DNA of 64,000 nt from positions 35,332 through 99,331 of the forward strand of contig JAJDCQ010000239.1 in assembly GCA_029260755.1 (NCBI GenBank). The letters are read 5' to 3'. The notes beneath the pieces were generated by a model. It was given only the letters and a program-made list of their open reading frames with translations. It was not told the origin of the DNA and made no database searches. The translations under genes and the position numbers were made by a program. Origin of the DNA: Planctomycetota bacterium. GTDB lineage: Bacteria > Planctomycetota > J058 > JAJDCQ01. Shown here piece after piece: positions 56,825 to 64,000 of the stretch; positions within the stretch are counted from its first letter, which is position 1, and each line of letters opens with the position of its first letter.

Positions 56825-57715
56825 TCAATCCCGCGCGTCGAGCAGCCTCACCAGCGCGTCCGCGAACGCCTCGCCCATCCCCGGTCCCTCTTCGGGATAG
56901 AGATAGGGCTCGATCAGCTCGAGCTCCATCACGGCGAGGCGCCCGTCGAGGCCGCGCATGAGGTCGACGCGGGCGTAGAGGAGCGGTCCGTCGACGGCGT
57001 CGAGGACCGCGGCGGTGATCGCGAGCTCGTCGGGCGTCGGCTGATGAACCCGGGTGCGGCCGCCGTACATCGACTGAACCCGGTAGTCGCCCTCGGCCGG
57101 CACCTTGAGGGCGGCGTGCGAGAACGTCCCGTCGAAGAAGATGAAGGAGTACTCGCCCTCGCTCGCGGCCGCCGGGAGGAACGGCTGGATCATCGTCTCG
57201 GCCGGCGGGAGCGCCTCGGCCGGCGGGAGCGGCTCTCCGCGCCGGACCCGCGCCTGCCGCCACGCGGACGCCCCGACGACGGGCTTCACGACGACCTCGT
57301 CGACGCCGAGCTCATCGAACGACGCAGCGATGCTCGCCTCGTCGGCCGCCTCCCGCCAGAGGGTGGGGACGACCGACGCCCCTCGCTCGGCCAGGTCGCG
57401 GAGGTAGGTCTTCTCGATGTTCCAGCGGATGACCGGGAGCGGATTCCAGAGCGGGCGGCGCGCCGCGATCCGCTCGAGGGCGGCGAGGAACGCCTGCGGC
57501 CGGTCGGTGTAGTCCCAGGTCGTGCCGACGACGAACGCCTCGAACGCCTCGAGATCGAACGGGTCGTCCCAGACGACGGGGCGGAGCTCGATGTCCCGCG
57601 CCCGGCACGCGGCCGTCATCGGGCCGAGCTCGCTGTCGTGCTCCCAGGAGTCGATCCGCTGGTCGGGATGACCCGGCAGGACGCACCCGGCGGTGAGGAA
57701 GGCGATCGGTCTCAT
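56825..57715 (-). CDS. ATP-grasp protein (glutathione-synthetase-like)
   Basis: ATG at 57715; 296 residues. Starts MRPIAFLTAGCVLPGHPDQ. The ATP-grasp features are NIEKTYLRDLAERGASVVPT, DEVVVKPVVGASAWRQARV (ATP-binding lysine), then ARVDLMRGLDGRLAVMELEL with IEPYLYPEEGPG (magnesium ligands). It resembles a ~290-residue planctomycete/proteobacterial group related to RimK and glutathione synthetase. It should ligate an amine to a carboxylate with ATP; partners unknown. A TATACT lies 9 bases before the ATG, but no -35 fits. Confidence 0.85.
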   Translation of the reverse strand: MRPIAFLTAGCVLPGHPDQRIDSWEHDSELGPMTAACRARDIELRPVVWDDPFDLEAFEAFVVGTTWDYTDRPQAFLAALERIAARRPLWNPLPVIRWNIEKTYLRDLAERGASVVPTLWREAADEASIAASFDELGVDEVVVKPVVGASAWRQARVRRGEPLPPAEALPPAETMIQPFLPAAASEGEYSFIFFDGTFSHAALKVPAEGDYRVQSMYGGRTRVHQPTPDELAITAAVLDAVDGPLLYARVDLMRGLDGRLAVMELELIEPYLYPEEGPGMGEAFADALVRLLDARD

Positions 57716-57806
57716 GGCCCCCGGAGTATACGAACCGGCCGTCCCCACGCGAGGCTGCGACCGCTCGATCGGGCCGGCCGGGCGGGGTAGGCTCTCGGAT
57801 GAAGCC

Positions 57807-58367
57807 ATGAGTTACGCCTTCGACCCGAGCTCCCGGCCCTCGCCGAGCGACCCGCATCTCAAGCGATGCGTCGGCTGCGGCGAGGTGAAGGACCGCCTCC
57901 GCGATTTCCGGCCGCGCTGGGGCAAGTGCGCCCACCACCGCGAGACGACGAAGCGCGGCGAGAAGGTCGAGGGCTGCCTCGACTGCGTCGAGGCCCGGAA
58001 CTCGGCGACCCGCCAGCCGCGGTGCATCGCCTGCGACGCCGAGCGAGCTCGGGCCCGCTCCCGGTCGGGCGGCGCGCGGGCGGTCGCGCCCGCCGCCCCC
58101 TCGCTCACGATGCAGATCATCGACCGGATGCAGGCGGCCCTCCCATCGGATCAGCTCGTCGACGAGCTCGTCGAGGCCGGCGCGAACCCCGAGGACGTCG
58201 AGAACCGATTCTTCGCGATCCTGCGGGTCACCGAGATCCTCCAGGAGGGTCCGATGGCCGAGGACGACCTCGTCGAGAGCGTCATCGGGGCGGGGTTCCC
58301 GCGCGAGGTCGTCGAGGAGGTGCTCGACGAGGTGATCGTGGGAAGACGAGACCGGACGCGACGCTGA
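57807..58367 (+). CDS. cysteine-rich protein, function unknown
   Basis: ATG at 57807; weak ribosome binding site. 186 residues. The first ~80 residues carry three CxxC pairs (CVGCGEVKDR, CLDCVEARN, CIACDAERAR), like the multi-zinc-ribbon proteins related to phage or plasmid Zn-binding modules. The C-terminal ~85 residues are acidic helices (DQLVDELVEAGANPEDVENR, then ILQEGPMAEDDLVESVIGAG). Function unknown; nucleic-acid binding is possible. Confidence 0.7.
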   Translation: MSYAFDPSSRPSPSDPHLKRCVGCGEVKDRLRDFRPRWGKCAHHRETTKRGEKVEGCLDCVEARNSATRQPRCIACDAERARARSRSGGARAVAPAAPSLTMQIIDRMQAALPSDQLVDELVEAGANPEDVENRFFAILRVTEILQEGPMAEDDLVESVIGAGFPREVVEEVLDEVIVGRRDRTRR

Positions 58368-58390
58368 GCGAGAGCGAGAGGCTGGACACG

Positions 58391-58660
58391 ATGGCGACGT
58401 TCGGAGGGATCGACGACCTGTTCGAGTCGTTCACCTGGGGAGACGCCGACCACGCTCCCGACTCGGGGAACTGGCACCTCCACGCGGTGACCCTCAAGGT
58501 GCCGCTCGGCCCGTTCCCCGCCGGCGAGAAGCTCGAGCGGGTCTTCCTCTGGTTGAGCCCGACGGGCAGCGGAATGGTCCTGTGTCGAAACGACGAGGAC
58601 TTCGGCGATCAGGACAAGAGCGTCCGCCTCACCCTCTCGTTCACCCTCTCGGCCTCGTAG
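58391..58660 (+). CDS. small protein, function unknown
   Basis: ATG at 58391 with GAGAGG nine bases upstream; 89 residues. Sequence MATFGGIDDLFESFTWGDAD, then NWHLHAVTLKVPLGPFPAGE and VFLWLSPTGSGMVLCRNDED, looks like a small beta sandwich. Only 23 bp after the Cys-rich gene, so probably an operon pair. No family recognised. Confidence 0.65.
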   Translation: MATFGGIDDLFESFTWGDADHAPDSGNWHLHAVTLKVPLGPFPAGEKLERVFLWLSPTGSGMVLCRNDEDFGDQDKSVRLTLSFTLSAS

Positions 58661-58674
58661 ACGACCCGCGGGGC

Positions 58675-59077
58675 TCAGTCGCCGGCGCTGAAGCCGAACC
58701 CGTGCGCGAGGCCGAAGTCGAAGCACCGGATCGCGTGTTCGATCCGCTCCACCCGGCTCGCGTCGACTTCGCCTCCCTCCTCCTGGCGATACGCCTCGAG
58801 CCCGGCGAGGGTCCGGCGCCGTAGCTCGGCCAGGTCCATCACGTGCCGCCTCGGCTCGTTCACCGCCAGGGGCAGATCGATGTCGACGGGCGACCGGGGC
58901 ATCCCCGGCACCGCGATGGTCGCGCCGGTGCTCCCGGTGACCCAGTCGAGGTCGTCGTACCTCGTGAAGCTGCGGCGCACGGGTCTGGGCGACGATGCTC
59001 TCGGCGGCGGCGGCGAGCTCGGCAGGGTCGTCGGTGCAGACGACCCCGAGAACGCTCACGCTGAACCCGGTGCTCAT
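58675..59077 (-). pseudogene. frameshifted gene, function unknown
   Basis: A strong ribosome binding site (GGGAGGAG, seven bases before ATG 59077) starts MSTGFSVSVLGVVCTDDPAE up to ...SIVAQT. The frame is then lost near 58981-58986. A +1 shift (one extra C in the CCC run on the minus strand) continues into a frame with RRSFTRYDDLDWVTGSTGAT, ending FDFGLAHGFGFSAGD at 58675. Joined, it would be ~133 residues. Either a real mutation, a sequencing error, or two short overlapping genes. Confidence 0.65.
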
Positions 59078-59258
59078 GAGCTCACTCCTCCCTCTTCGTC
59101 GCCCCTTCGAGCTCAGCATCGAGGAGCCCCGACCGAACGTCAAACGTCCGGGGTGCCCCCAGCGTCGGCTCAGCCCGACCCCGATTCAGAGCCGATCGCC
59201 GAAACTCGACGAGGAAGGAAGGAAGCCGTCGAGCTCCGGGAATGAGGGGACCAGGACG

Positions 59259-59759
59259 ATGCGCACCGACTCTGTACCGATCTTGCTGCTCACGATGGTC
59301 ATCGCCGGGTGCTCGTCGACCCACGATCTGCGCTCGGGAGGTCCGGCCGAGACCTTCTCATCCGGCGCCGCGCTCGAACCCCAGGTCGAGGTCGACGTGG
59401 CGAAGCCGATCAGCGGCCAGGCGACGATTTCTCGCGTTCTCTTCTTTCGGTCGGGCGACACCGACTACGCCGACGGCGTCACCTTCGTCAGCGGAGGCCT
59501 CCTCGACATCGAGGGCATCGAAGCCGACGCGCAGCGGGCGGCAGCGCAGGCCGCGTGCGGGAGCGGCGAGAGCGACTTCATCATCGACCCTCGCTACCGG
59601 CTCGAGGTCTTCGAGCTCTTCCCGTTCTACAAGAGCGTCCGAGCCACGGTTCGGGGCTACCCCGCGAAGATCACAGGCTACCGCCAGGTCCCGCGCGAGG
59701 TGTGGGAGTCCGCGAAGAACGGCGGCGTGATCGGCGTCTCGGGCCCCAGCCCTGAGTAG
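59259..59759 (+). CDS. small lipoprotein, function unknown
   Basis: ATG at 59259; 166 residues. The signal sequence ends in lipobox IAGC (Cys18). The mature part has EVDVAKPISGQATISRVLFF, then DTDYADGVTFVSGGLLDIEG and YRLEVFELFPFYKSVRATVR. This general layout recurs in lipoproteins that bind other envelope parts. Function unknown. Confidence 0.75.
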   Translation: MRTDSVPILLLTMVIAGCSSTHDLRSGGPAETFSSGAALEPQVEVDVAKPISGQATISRVLFFRSGDTDYADGVTFVSGGLLDIEGIEADAQRAAAQAACGSGESDFIIDPRYRLEVFELFPFYKSVRATVRGYPAKITGYRQVPREVWESAKNGGVIGVSGPSPE

Positions 59760-59813
59760 CCACCACGAGCGAACCCGACGGGTCCCCCGCCAGCCGTCAG
59801 GGGAACAGCCCGA

Positions 59814-59842
59814 TTGCTCCCTCCGGGACATCCTGATATACG
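59814..59842 (+). promoter_or_regulatory. promoter of the WD40 kinase gene
   Basis: TTGCTC (59814-59819), 17-bp spacer, TATACG (59837-59842). The predicted start falls at or just before the GTG at 59849, suggesting a leaderless mRNA. Confidence 0.45.
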
Positions 59843-59848
59843 AGGGAC

Positions 59849-62800
59849 GTGAGCCCAGAGCAACCTCCCTCGGATCCGTTCGAAGCCGACGCGACCCGGC
59901 ACCTCCCGCGCGCCGGCGCGGGCCCGGTCCCTCAGCGGATCGAGGGAAAGCCCACCCGTCCGATGCCGCCTGCCGCGCCCCGGGTGGTCGGCGGCTTCGA
60001 GATCCTCGCGCTGCTCGGTCGAGGCGGGATGGGTGAGGTCTTCCGCGCCCGCCAGGCGGGCCTCGACCGGATCGTCGCCCTCAAGGTGATGGCGCCGAAG
60101 CTGACCTCGGACCCCGTCTTCTCGGAGCGCTTCGTCCGCGAGGCGCGCGCCGCGGGGGCGCTCCGGCATCCGAACGTCGTGCGCATCTACGACGCGGGCG
60201 TCGACGTAGCCACCCGCTCGTCCTTCATGGCCCTCGAGCTCGTCGAGGGCGAGGACCTCGCCGCGATCGTCAAACGCGAAGCGCCGCTCGAGGAGCGTCG
60301 CGCCCTCGAGATCGCGCTGGCCGTCGCCCGCGGCCTCGAGCACGCCCACGAGCACGGGCTGCTCCACCGGGACGTGAAGCCGGGCAACGTCCTCGTCACC
60401 CGCGAGGGCACGCCGAAGCTGACCGACTTCGGCCTCGCCAAGCACACCGAGGGCGAGGCGAGCCTCACCTCGACCGGCTTCATCGTCGGGACGCCCCTCT
60501 ACATGTCGCCCGAGCAGGCGAACGCCGATCCGCTCGACATCCGGACCGACATCTACGCCCTCGGCACGATGCTCTACGAGATGGGAACCGGGACGCTTCC
60601 GTTCTCGGGGTCGCCGGTCGGCATCCTCGCCAGGAAGCTCAACGACGACATGCCCGACCCGCGCGACGCGAACCCGGCGCTCTCGCCGTCGTTCAGCCGA
60701 CTCGTCGCCGCGCTCACCGCTCGCGATCGGGACGACCGGACGGCCACGCCGAGCGACGCCATCCGCCTCATCGAGGACACCCTCGCCGGACCCGGCGCCC
60801 CGGCCGGCTCGGCCGCCCGAGCGGCCGCCCGTCGGCGCTCGTCGCGACGAGCCCGCCCCGAGGCCGGCCCCGACCTCCGGCGGATCGCGACGCCTCCGCG
60901 CGGCCCCGGTCCGGGTGCGGTCGCCGCCGCGGTCGCGGGCGTCGCCGCCCTCACCGCCGTCATCGTCGGGGTCGTCGCGACCGGCCAGCGCGCCGAGGAG
61001 CCGGGACGCACGGCGCGACCCGGCCCCGGCTCGACGGCGGCTCCGGTATCCTCGTCATCCGACCCGGCCGGGCGGCGCGACCCCGACGACGGATCGGAGC
61101 GACCGCCCGAGTCCGACGTGCCCGACTGGCGCACCCTGCCGAACCGCTACCCGGCCGGCGCGGCTCACTTCCTCGAGACCCCGGGCGCCCGGCTCGTCGA
61201 CGTCCTCGGCGCTCCGGGCTGGCGCGTCGGCGGGATGGGCGTCGCCCTCGCCATCTCGAGCGACGGGGAGCGCGTGCTCGCGGCGAGCCTCCGGCGCGAC
61301 ATCGTCGTCTGGGAGCGCGCATCGGGACGCGAGCTCTTCTTCCGCCGCTCGCCCGGCGAGCCGGGCGAGGAGCTGTTCGCGGCCACCCTCTCGCGGGACG
61401 GCGGCTGGGTCTACGCCGGCGACGGGAACGGCGCGGTCCACGTCTGGAGCGTCGACGACCATCGGCTCACCGCCCGCATCGAGGCACACGACCAGCGCGT
61501 CACCGACCTCGGGGTCTCCCCCAACGGGTCGACGCTCGCGTCCGGGGGTGGCGATGGGCTGATCCACGTCTGGGACGTCGCGAAGCCCGATCAGCCGCGG
61601 CGGATCGAGACGCTCAGGACGCTCGAGAGCGGTCGAACGACCCTCGGCGTCGCGCTCACCACCGACGCGCGCTGGGTCCTCGCCGGGTCGAGCGTCGACG
61701 GTCTCGCCCTCATCGACGGGCAGACGGGCGAGACGCTCTTTCACCGAGCGCACCCCGAAGCCTACTCGCGGCCAGCGATCACGCCGGACGGTCGCGTCGC
61801 GGTCCACACGTCCGGCCCCAATCCAGGCGAGGACGCCCTCGCGCTGGGCAAGGAGGTGACGGTCTGGCGGATCGATGACGAGGGGCGCCTCGGCGAGGGA
61901 GACCCGACCGTTCTTCCGATCGGCCCGGCCGGGGCGCGCGCCGCCGCGATCACGTCGGACGGACGACGCGCCCTCACCGGGAGCATGAACGGCGTGGTCG
62001 AGCTCTGGGACCTCGACCATCCCGACGCGCCGGTGGCGAGGATCGAGGCGCACCGGAGCTGGGTGCAGGAGGTCGCGTTCGGCCCGGGCGGACGCTGGGC
62101 GGCCTCGACCGGCAACGACTTCACCGTCCGCATCCACGATCTCGAGGGGCGGACCGGCCCGAGCCGGGCGCCCGCGTCCCCCTACCTCGGCCACTCGGAG
62201 CCGGTCTTCCGCCTCCTCCGGGATGGCCTCGGACGACTGGTGAGCGTCTCCGGCGGCTTCGCGGTCGTCTGGCCGGACGGCGAGGCATCGTCGCCGCCGA
62301 CGGCCCTCGACCTCCGGCAGCTCGTCGTCGGCGGCGGCCGGGTGATCCCCTTCCGCTCCGCCGCGATCGCCAGCGATGGCTCGATCGTCGCGCTCGGGCT
62401 GCGGGCGTCCGGCGGCGTCGCGGGCTGGCGGGTCGCGCCCGGCGCATCGGCGGTCCGCGAGCGCGTCTCGCTCGTTCACACCGCCCACGCCGAGGAGCGC
62501 GTCGCGGCGCCCTGGCCACCGGGCTCCATGCGGCCCCCCGACGTCGTCGCGGTCGCCGTGTCGGCGGCCGACGGCGCGACCCTCTCGTCGTCCGAGGCGG
62601 GCCGGATCGTCCACGTCGCCGACGGCCGCGCCCGGCCCCTCCCGATCGAGGGCGCCGCGACGGCCCTCGCGTTCGGCGGCGATGGAACGGGCCTCGCGCT
62701 GGTCGGCGCGACGCTGACCAGCCTCGACCTCGGCGAGCCGATCCGGGTCCGTCACGAGCGCCGCCTGGACGGAGCGATCGTCGCCCTCGACACCTCGCCT

Positions 62801-63124
62801 CGCGGGGATGAGGTCGGGGTCATCTCGTCGGAGGGGGCGATCCTCGTCCTCTCGGTCGAGGACCTCGCGACCCGTCTCGAGCGCGTGTCGGCCGCCCCGG
62901 CCGCCGCAACGGGCGCGATCGAGCTCGGCGACGAGCTCCTCGCCACCGCGTCGGGGTCGGTGATCGAGGTCTGGGACCGGAGCGCCGAGCAGCCGCTCGT
63001 CCGGATCGACATCTCGGCGTCCGGCTACCAGGCGACCTCGCTCCTCCTCGACGAGACCCGCGGAACCCTCCACGTCGGCACCGACCGCGGCACGATCCTG
63101 GCGTTCGAGATCGACCGGCCCTAG
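59849..63124 (+). CDS. PknB-type Ser/Thr kinase with WD40-type propellers
   Basis: GTG at 59849 with GAGGGAC just before; 1091 residues. Kinase ~48-310: LLGRGGMGEVFR near 56, VALKVM Lys80, HRDVKPGN near 173, DFG near 192 and GTPLYMSPEQ. A transmembrane helix lies at ~355-380 (AVAGVAALTAVIVGVVATG). From ~440 the extracytoplasmic part has WD40-like blades with recurring H.W.V/LWD: AVHVWSVDDHRLTARIEAHD, LIHVWDVAKPDQPRRIETLR, VELWDLDHPDAPVARIEAHR. Kinase-WD40 fusions are typical of planctomycetes. The spermidine-synthase-like gene follows after 14 bp. Confidence 0.92.
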   Translation: MSPEQPPSDPFEADATRHLPRAGAGPVPQRIEGKPTRPMPPAAPRVVGGFEILALLGRGGMGEVFRARQAGLDRIVALKVMAPKLTSDPVFSERFVREARAAGALRHPNVVRIYDAGVDVATRSSFMALELVEGEDLAAIVKREAPLEERRALEIALAVARGLEHAHEHGLLHRDVKPGNVLVTREGTPKLTDFGLAKHTEGEASLTSTGFIVGTPLYMSPEQANADPLDIRTDIYALGTMLYEMGTGTLPFSGSPVGILARKLNDDMPDPRDANPALSPSFSRLVAALTARDRDDRTATPSDAIRLIEDTLAGPGAPAGSAARAAARRRSSRRARPEAGPDLRRIATPPRGPGPGAVAAAVAGVAALTAVIVGVVATGQRAEEPGRTARPGPGSTAAPVSSSSDPAGRRDPDDGSERPPESDVPDWRTLPNRYPAGAAHFLETPGARLVDVLGAPGWRVGGMGVALAISSDGERVLAASLRRDIVVWERASGRELFFRRSPGEPGEELFAATLSRDGGWVYAGDGNGAVHVWSVDDHRLTARIEAHDQRVTDLGVSPNGSTLASGGGDGLIHVWDVAKPDQPRRIETLRTLESGRTTLGVALTTDARWVLAGSSVDGLALIDGQTGETLFHRAHPEAYSRPAITPDGRVAVHTSGPNPGEDALALGKEVTVWRIDDEGRLGEGDPTVLPIGPAGARAAAITSDGRRALTGSMNGVVELWDLDHPDAPVARIEAHRSWVQEVAFGPGGRWAASTGNDFTVRIHDLEGRTGPSRAPASPYLGHSEPVFRLLRDGLGRLVSVSGGFAVVWPDGEASSPPTALDLRQLVVGGGRVIPFRSAAIASDGSIVALGLRASGGVAGWRVAPGASAVRERVSLVHTAHAEERVAAPWPPGSMRPPDVVAVAVSAADGATLSSSEAGRIVHVADGRARPLPIEGAATALAFGGDGTGLALVGATLTSLDLGEPIRVRHERRLDGAIVALDTSPRGDEVGVISSEGAILVLSVEDLATRLERVSAAPAAATGAIELGDELLATASGSVIEVWDRSAEQPLVRIDISASGYQATSLLLDETRGTLHVGTDRGTILAFEIDRP

Positions 63125-63138
63125 AGAGACTTCAGGCC

Positions 63139-63870
63139 ATGGCGAAGAAGTTCGAGATCCTCGACCGCGTCGACACGCCGCTCGGCGTCTTCTGGTTGAG
63201 ACGACGTGAGCTGCTCTGCAGCCCGGGGACGATCGTGACCGAGATCACGGTCGACGAGGTGCTCCTCATGAGCAGCCATCACACCCAGAGCGAGGAGGCG
63301 CTCGCGACGCGGGCGATCGCGTTGCTCGACGAGGACGGCTCGGACGAGCGCTCCGACCTGCGGGTGCTCGTCGGCGGCCTCGGGCTCGGCCACACCGTCG
63401 CCGCCGCGCTCGCGACCGGGCGCGTCGCCGCCGTCCGGGTCGTCGAGCTGATGGAGTGCGTCGTCGGCTGGCACGCCCTCGACCTCGTCCCGCTCGCCGG
63501 GCAGCTCGCCGCCGACGCGCGGGTCACGATCGAGCACGCGTGCGTCTACACCAAGCTCCTCGACCCACCGTCCCCCGCGGATCTGCCATGGGACGCGATC
63601 CTGATCGACGTCGACCACGCCCCCGACGCGCAGCTCGACCGCGCGAGCGACCGGTTCTATCGCGAGGAAGGCCTGCGCCGGGTCGCCGCCCACCTCGTCC
63701 CCGGCGGCGTCCTCGCCGTCTGGTCGACCGACGCGAGCGAGGCGTTCGAGGCGGCCCTCCGCGCCGTCTTCCCGGTCGTCCGGAGCGAGACGATCGAGTG
63801 GTACAACGAGCTCATCGACGAGGACACCACCCACGAGCTCTTCCTCGCCCGGACGGCCCCCGCCGACTAG
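63139..63870 (+). CDS. spermidine synthase-like class I methyltransferase-fold protein
   Basis: ATG at 63139; 243 residues, shorter than the ~285 of SpeE. The SAM-type fold shows RVLVGGLGLGHTVAAALATG (motif I), VRVVELMECVVGWH (acidic loop) and WDAILIDVDHAPDAQLDR (active-site Asp region). The N-terminal tetramer domain of SpeE looks reduced. It is probably a spermidine-synthase-like aminopropyl- or methyltransferase acting on an unknown substrate. Same strand as the WD40 kinase, 14 bp downstream. Confidence 0.82.
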   Translation: MAKKFEILDRVDTPLGVFWLRRRELLCSPGTIVTEITVDEVLLMSSHHTQSEEALATRAIALLDEDGSDERSDLRVLVGGLGLGHTVAAALATGRVAAVRVVELMECVVGWHALDLVPLAGQLAADARVTIEHACVYTKLLDPPSPADLPWDAILIDVDHAPDAQLDRASDRFYREEGLRRVAAHLVPGGVLAVWSTDASEAFEAALRAVFPVVRSETIEWYNELIDEDTTHELFLARTAPAD

Positions 63871-63932
63871 CACCGAAGGGGTCAGGTCTCGGATCTTCGC
63901 ATTAAAGCACCGAAGGGGTCAGGTCTCGGATC
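63869..63932. repeat. tandem REP-like heads (GGGGTCAGGTC family), copy 3
   Basis: A 27-base sequence beginning AGCACCGAAGGGGTCAGGTC is present twice (63869-63895 and 63906-63932, period 37). The heads match the arms at 10781 and 41014 over GGGGTCAGGTC but then differ (TCGGATC). Confidence 0.75.
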
Positions 63933-64000
63933 ATCGCAGAAAGGGCGGGGTTGCGACGATACGGGTACTGACCACGTCGCCGAAGAAGCCTGCGCCGAGC

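Noticed and set aside
57725..57730. TATACT as promoter of the ATP-grasp gene
   Set aside because: No -35 at 16-18 bp on the minus strand, and it would leave almost no leader. Kept only as a remark.

Overview
This 64 kb window is chromosomal DNA of very high GC content from a bacterium that is most likely a member of the Planctomycetota. The main evidence is the adjacent DUF1501 and DUF1549/DUF1553-type genes (37613-40858). Supporting evidence is the three large Ser/Thr kinases fused to TPR, helical or WD40 modules, a HEAT plus FGE-sulfatase lipoprotein, a multipass protein resembling DUF4013 proteins, and many proline-rich secreted proteins. I saw no rRNA, tRNA, CRISPR array, phage genes or complete insertion sequence.

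Layout. 1-5068: a truncated TPR protein and a TPR-fused Ser/Thr kinase. 5163-8202 (minus): redox genes, namely a TerB-like/diflavin-reductase-type fusion, a 7Fe ferredoxin and a 1-Cys peroxiredoxin. 8363-10676: two radical SAM enzymes. 10951-12332 (minus): two small membrane proteins. 12625-16532: MutL, then a secreted protein built from eight LSm-like repeats. 16533-16897: a repeat-filled spacer. 16898-20032: a hypothetical gene, a CrtI-like oxidoreductase and its TetR regulator. 20033-20450: a 187-190 bp tandem repeat. 20451-28032 (minus): a five-gene operon rnc, mfd, a membrane protein and two macro-like/HEPN-like paralogues, each pair joined by an ATGA overlap, followed by one small gene. 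28145-31185: a membrane protein, YbjQ and the HEAT-FGE lipoprotein. 31297-35254 (minus): glpX, an ABC exporter and a zinc alcohol dehydrogenase. 35523-43670: secreted, membrane, SRPBCC and YbjN-like genes. 43853-46828: a second kinase. 46907-47671: a peroxiredoxin-glutaredoxin fusion that is readable only if an in-frame UGA is decoded as selenocysteine. 47773-53840: an aminotransferase, a RIO kinase, a cold-shock protein with a long structured leader, an FMN reductase and TrmH. 53854-59759: an SDR, a secreted propeller protein, an ATP-grasp protein, several small proteins and one frameshifted gene. 59849-63870: a leaderless-looking WD40 kinase and a spermidine-synthase-like protein. 63869 to the end: REP-like heads that suggest a RAYT transposase just outside the window.

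The two observations I rank highest are the hidden selenoprotein at 46907-47671 and the coupled rnc-mfd-membrane-macro/HEPN operon at 20765-28032. Repeat families are spread through the non-coding gaps. Starts were chosen by ribosome binding site, homology and operon overlaps; many are GTG or TTG.
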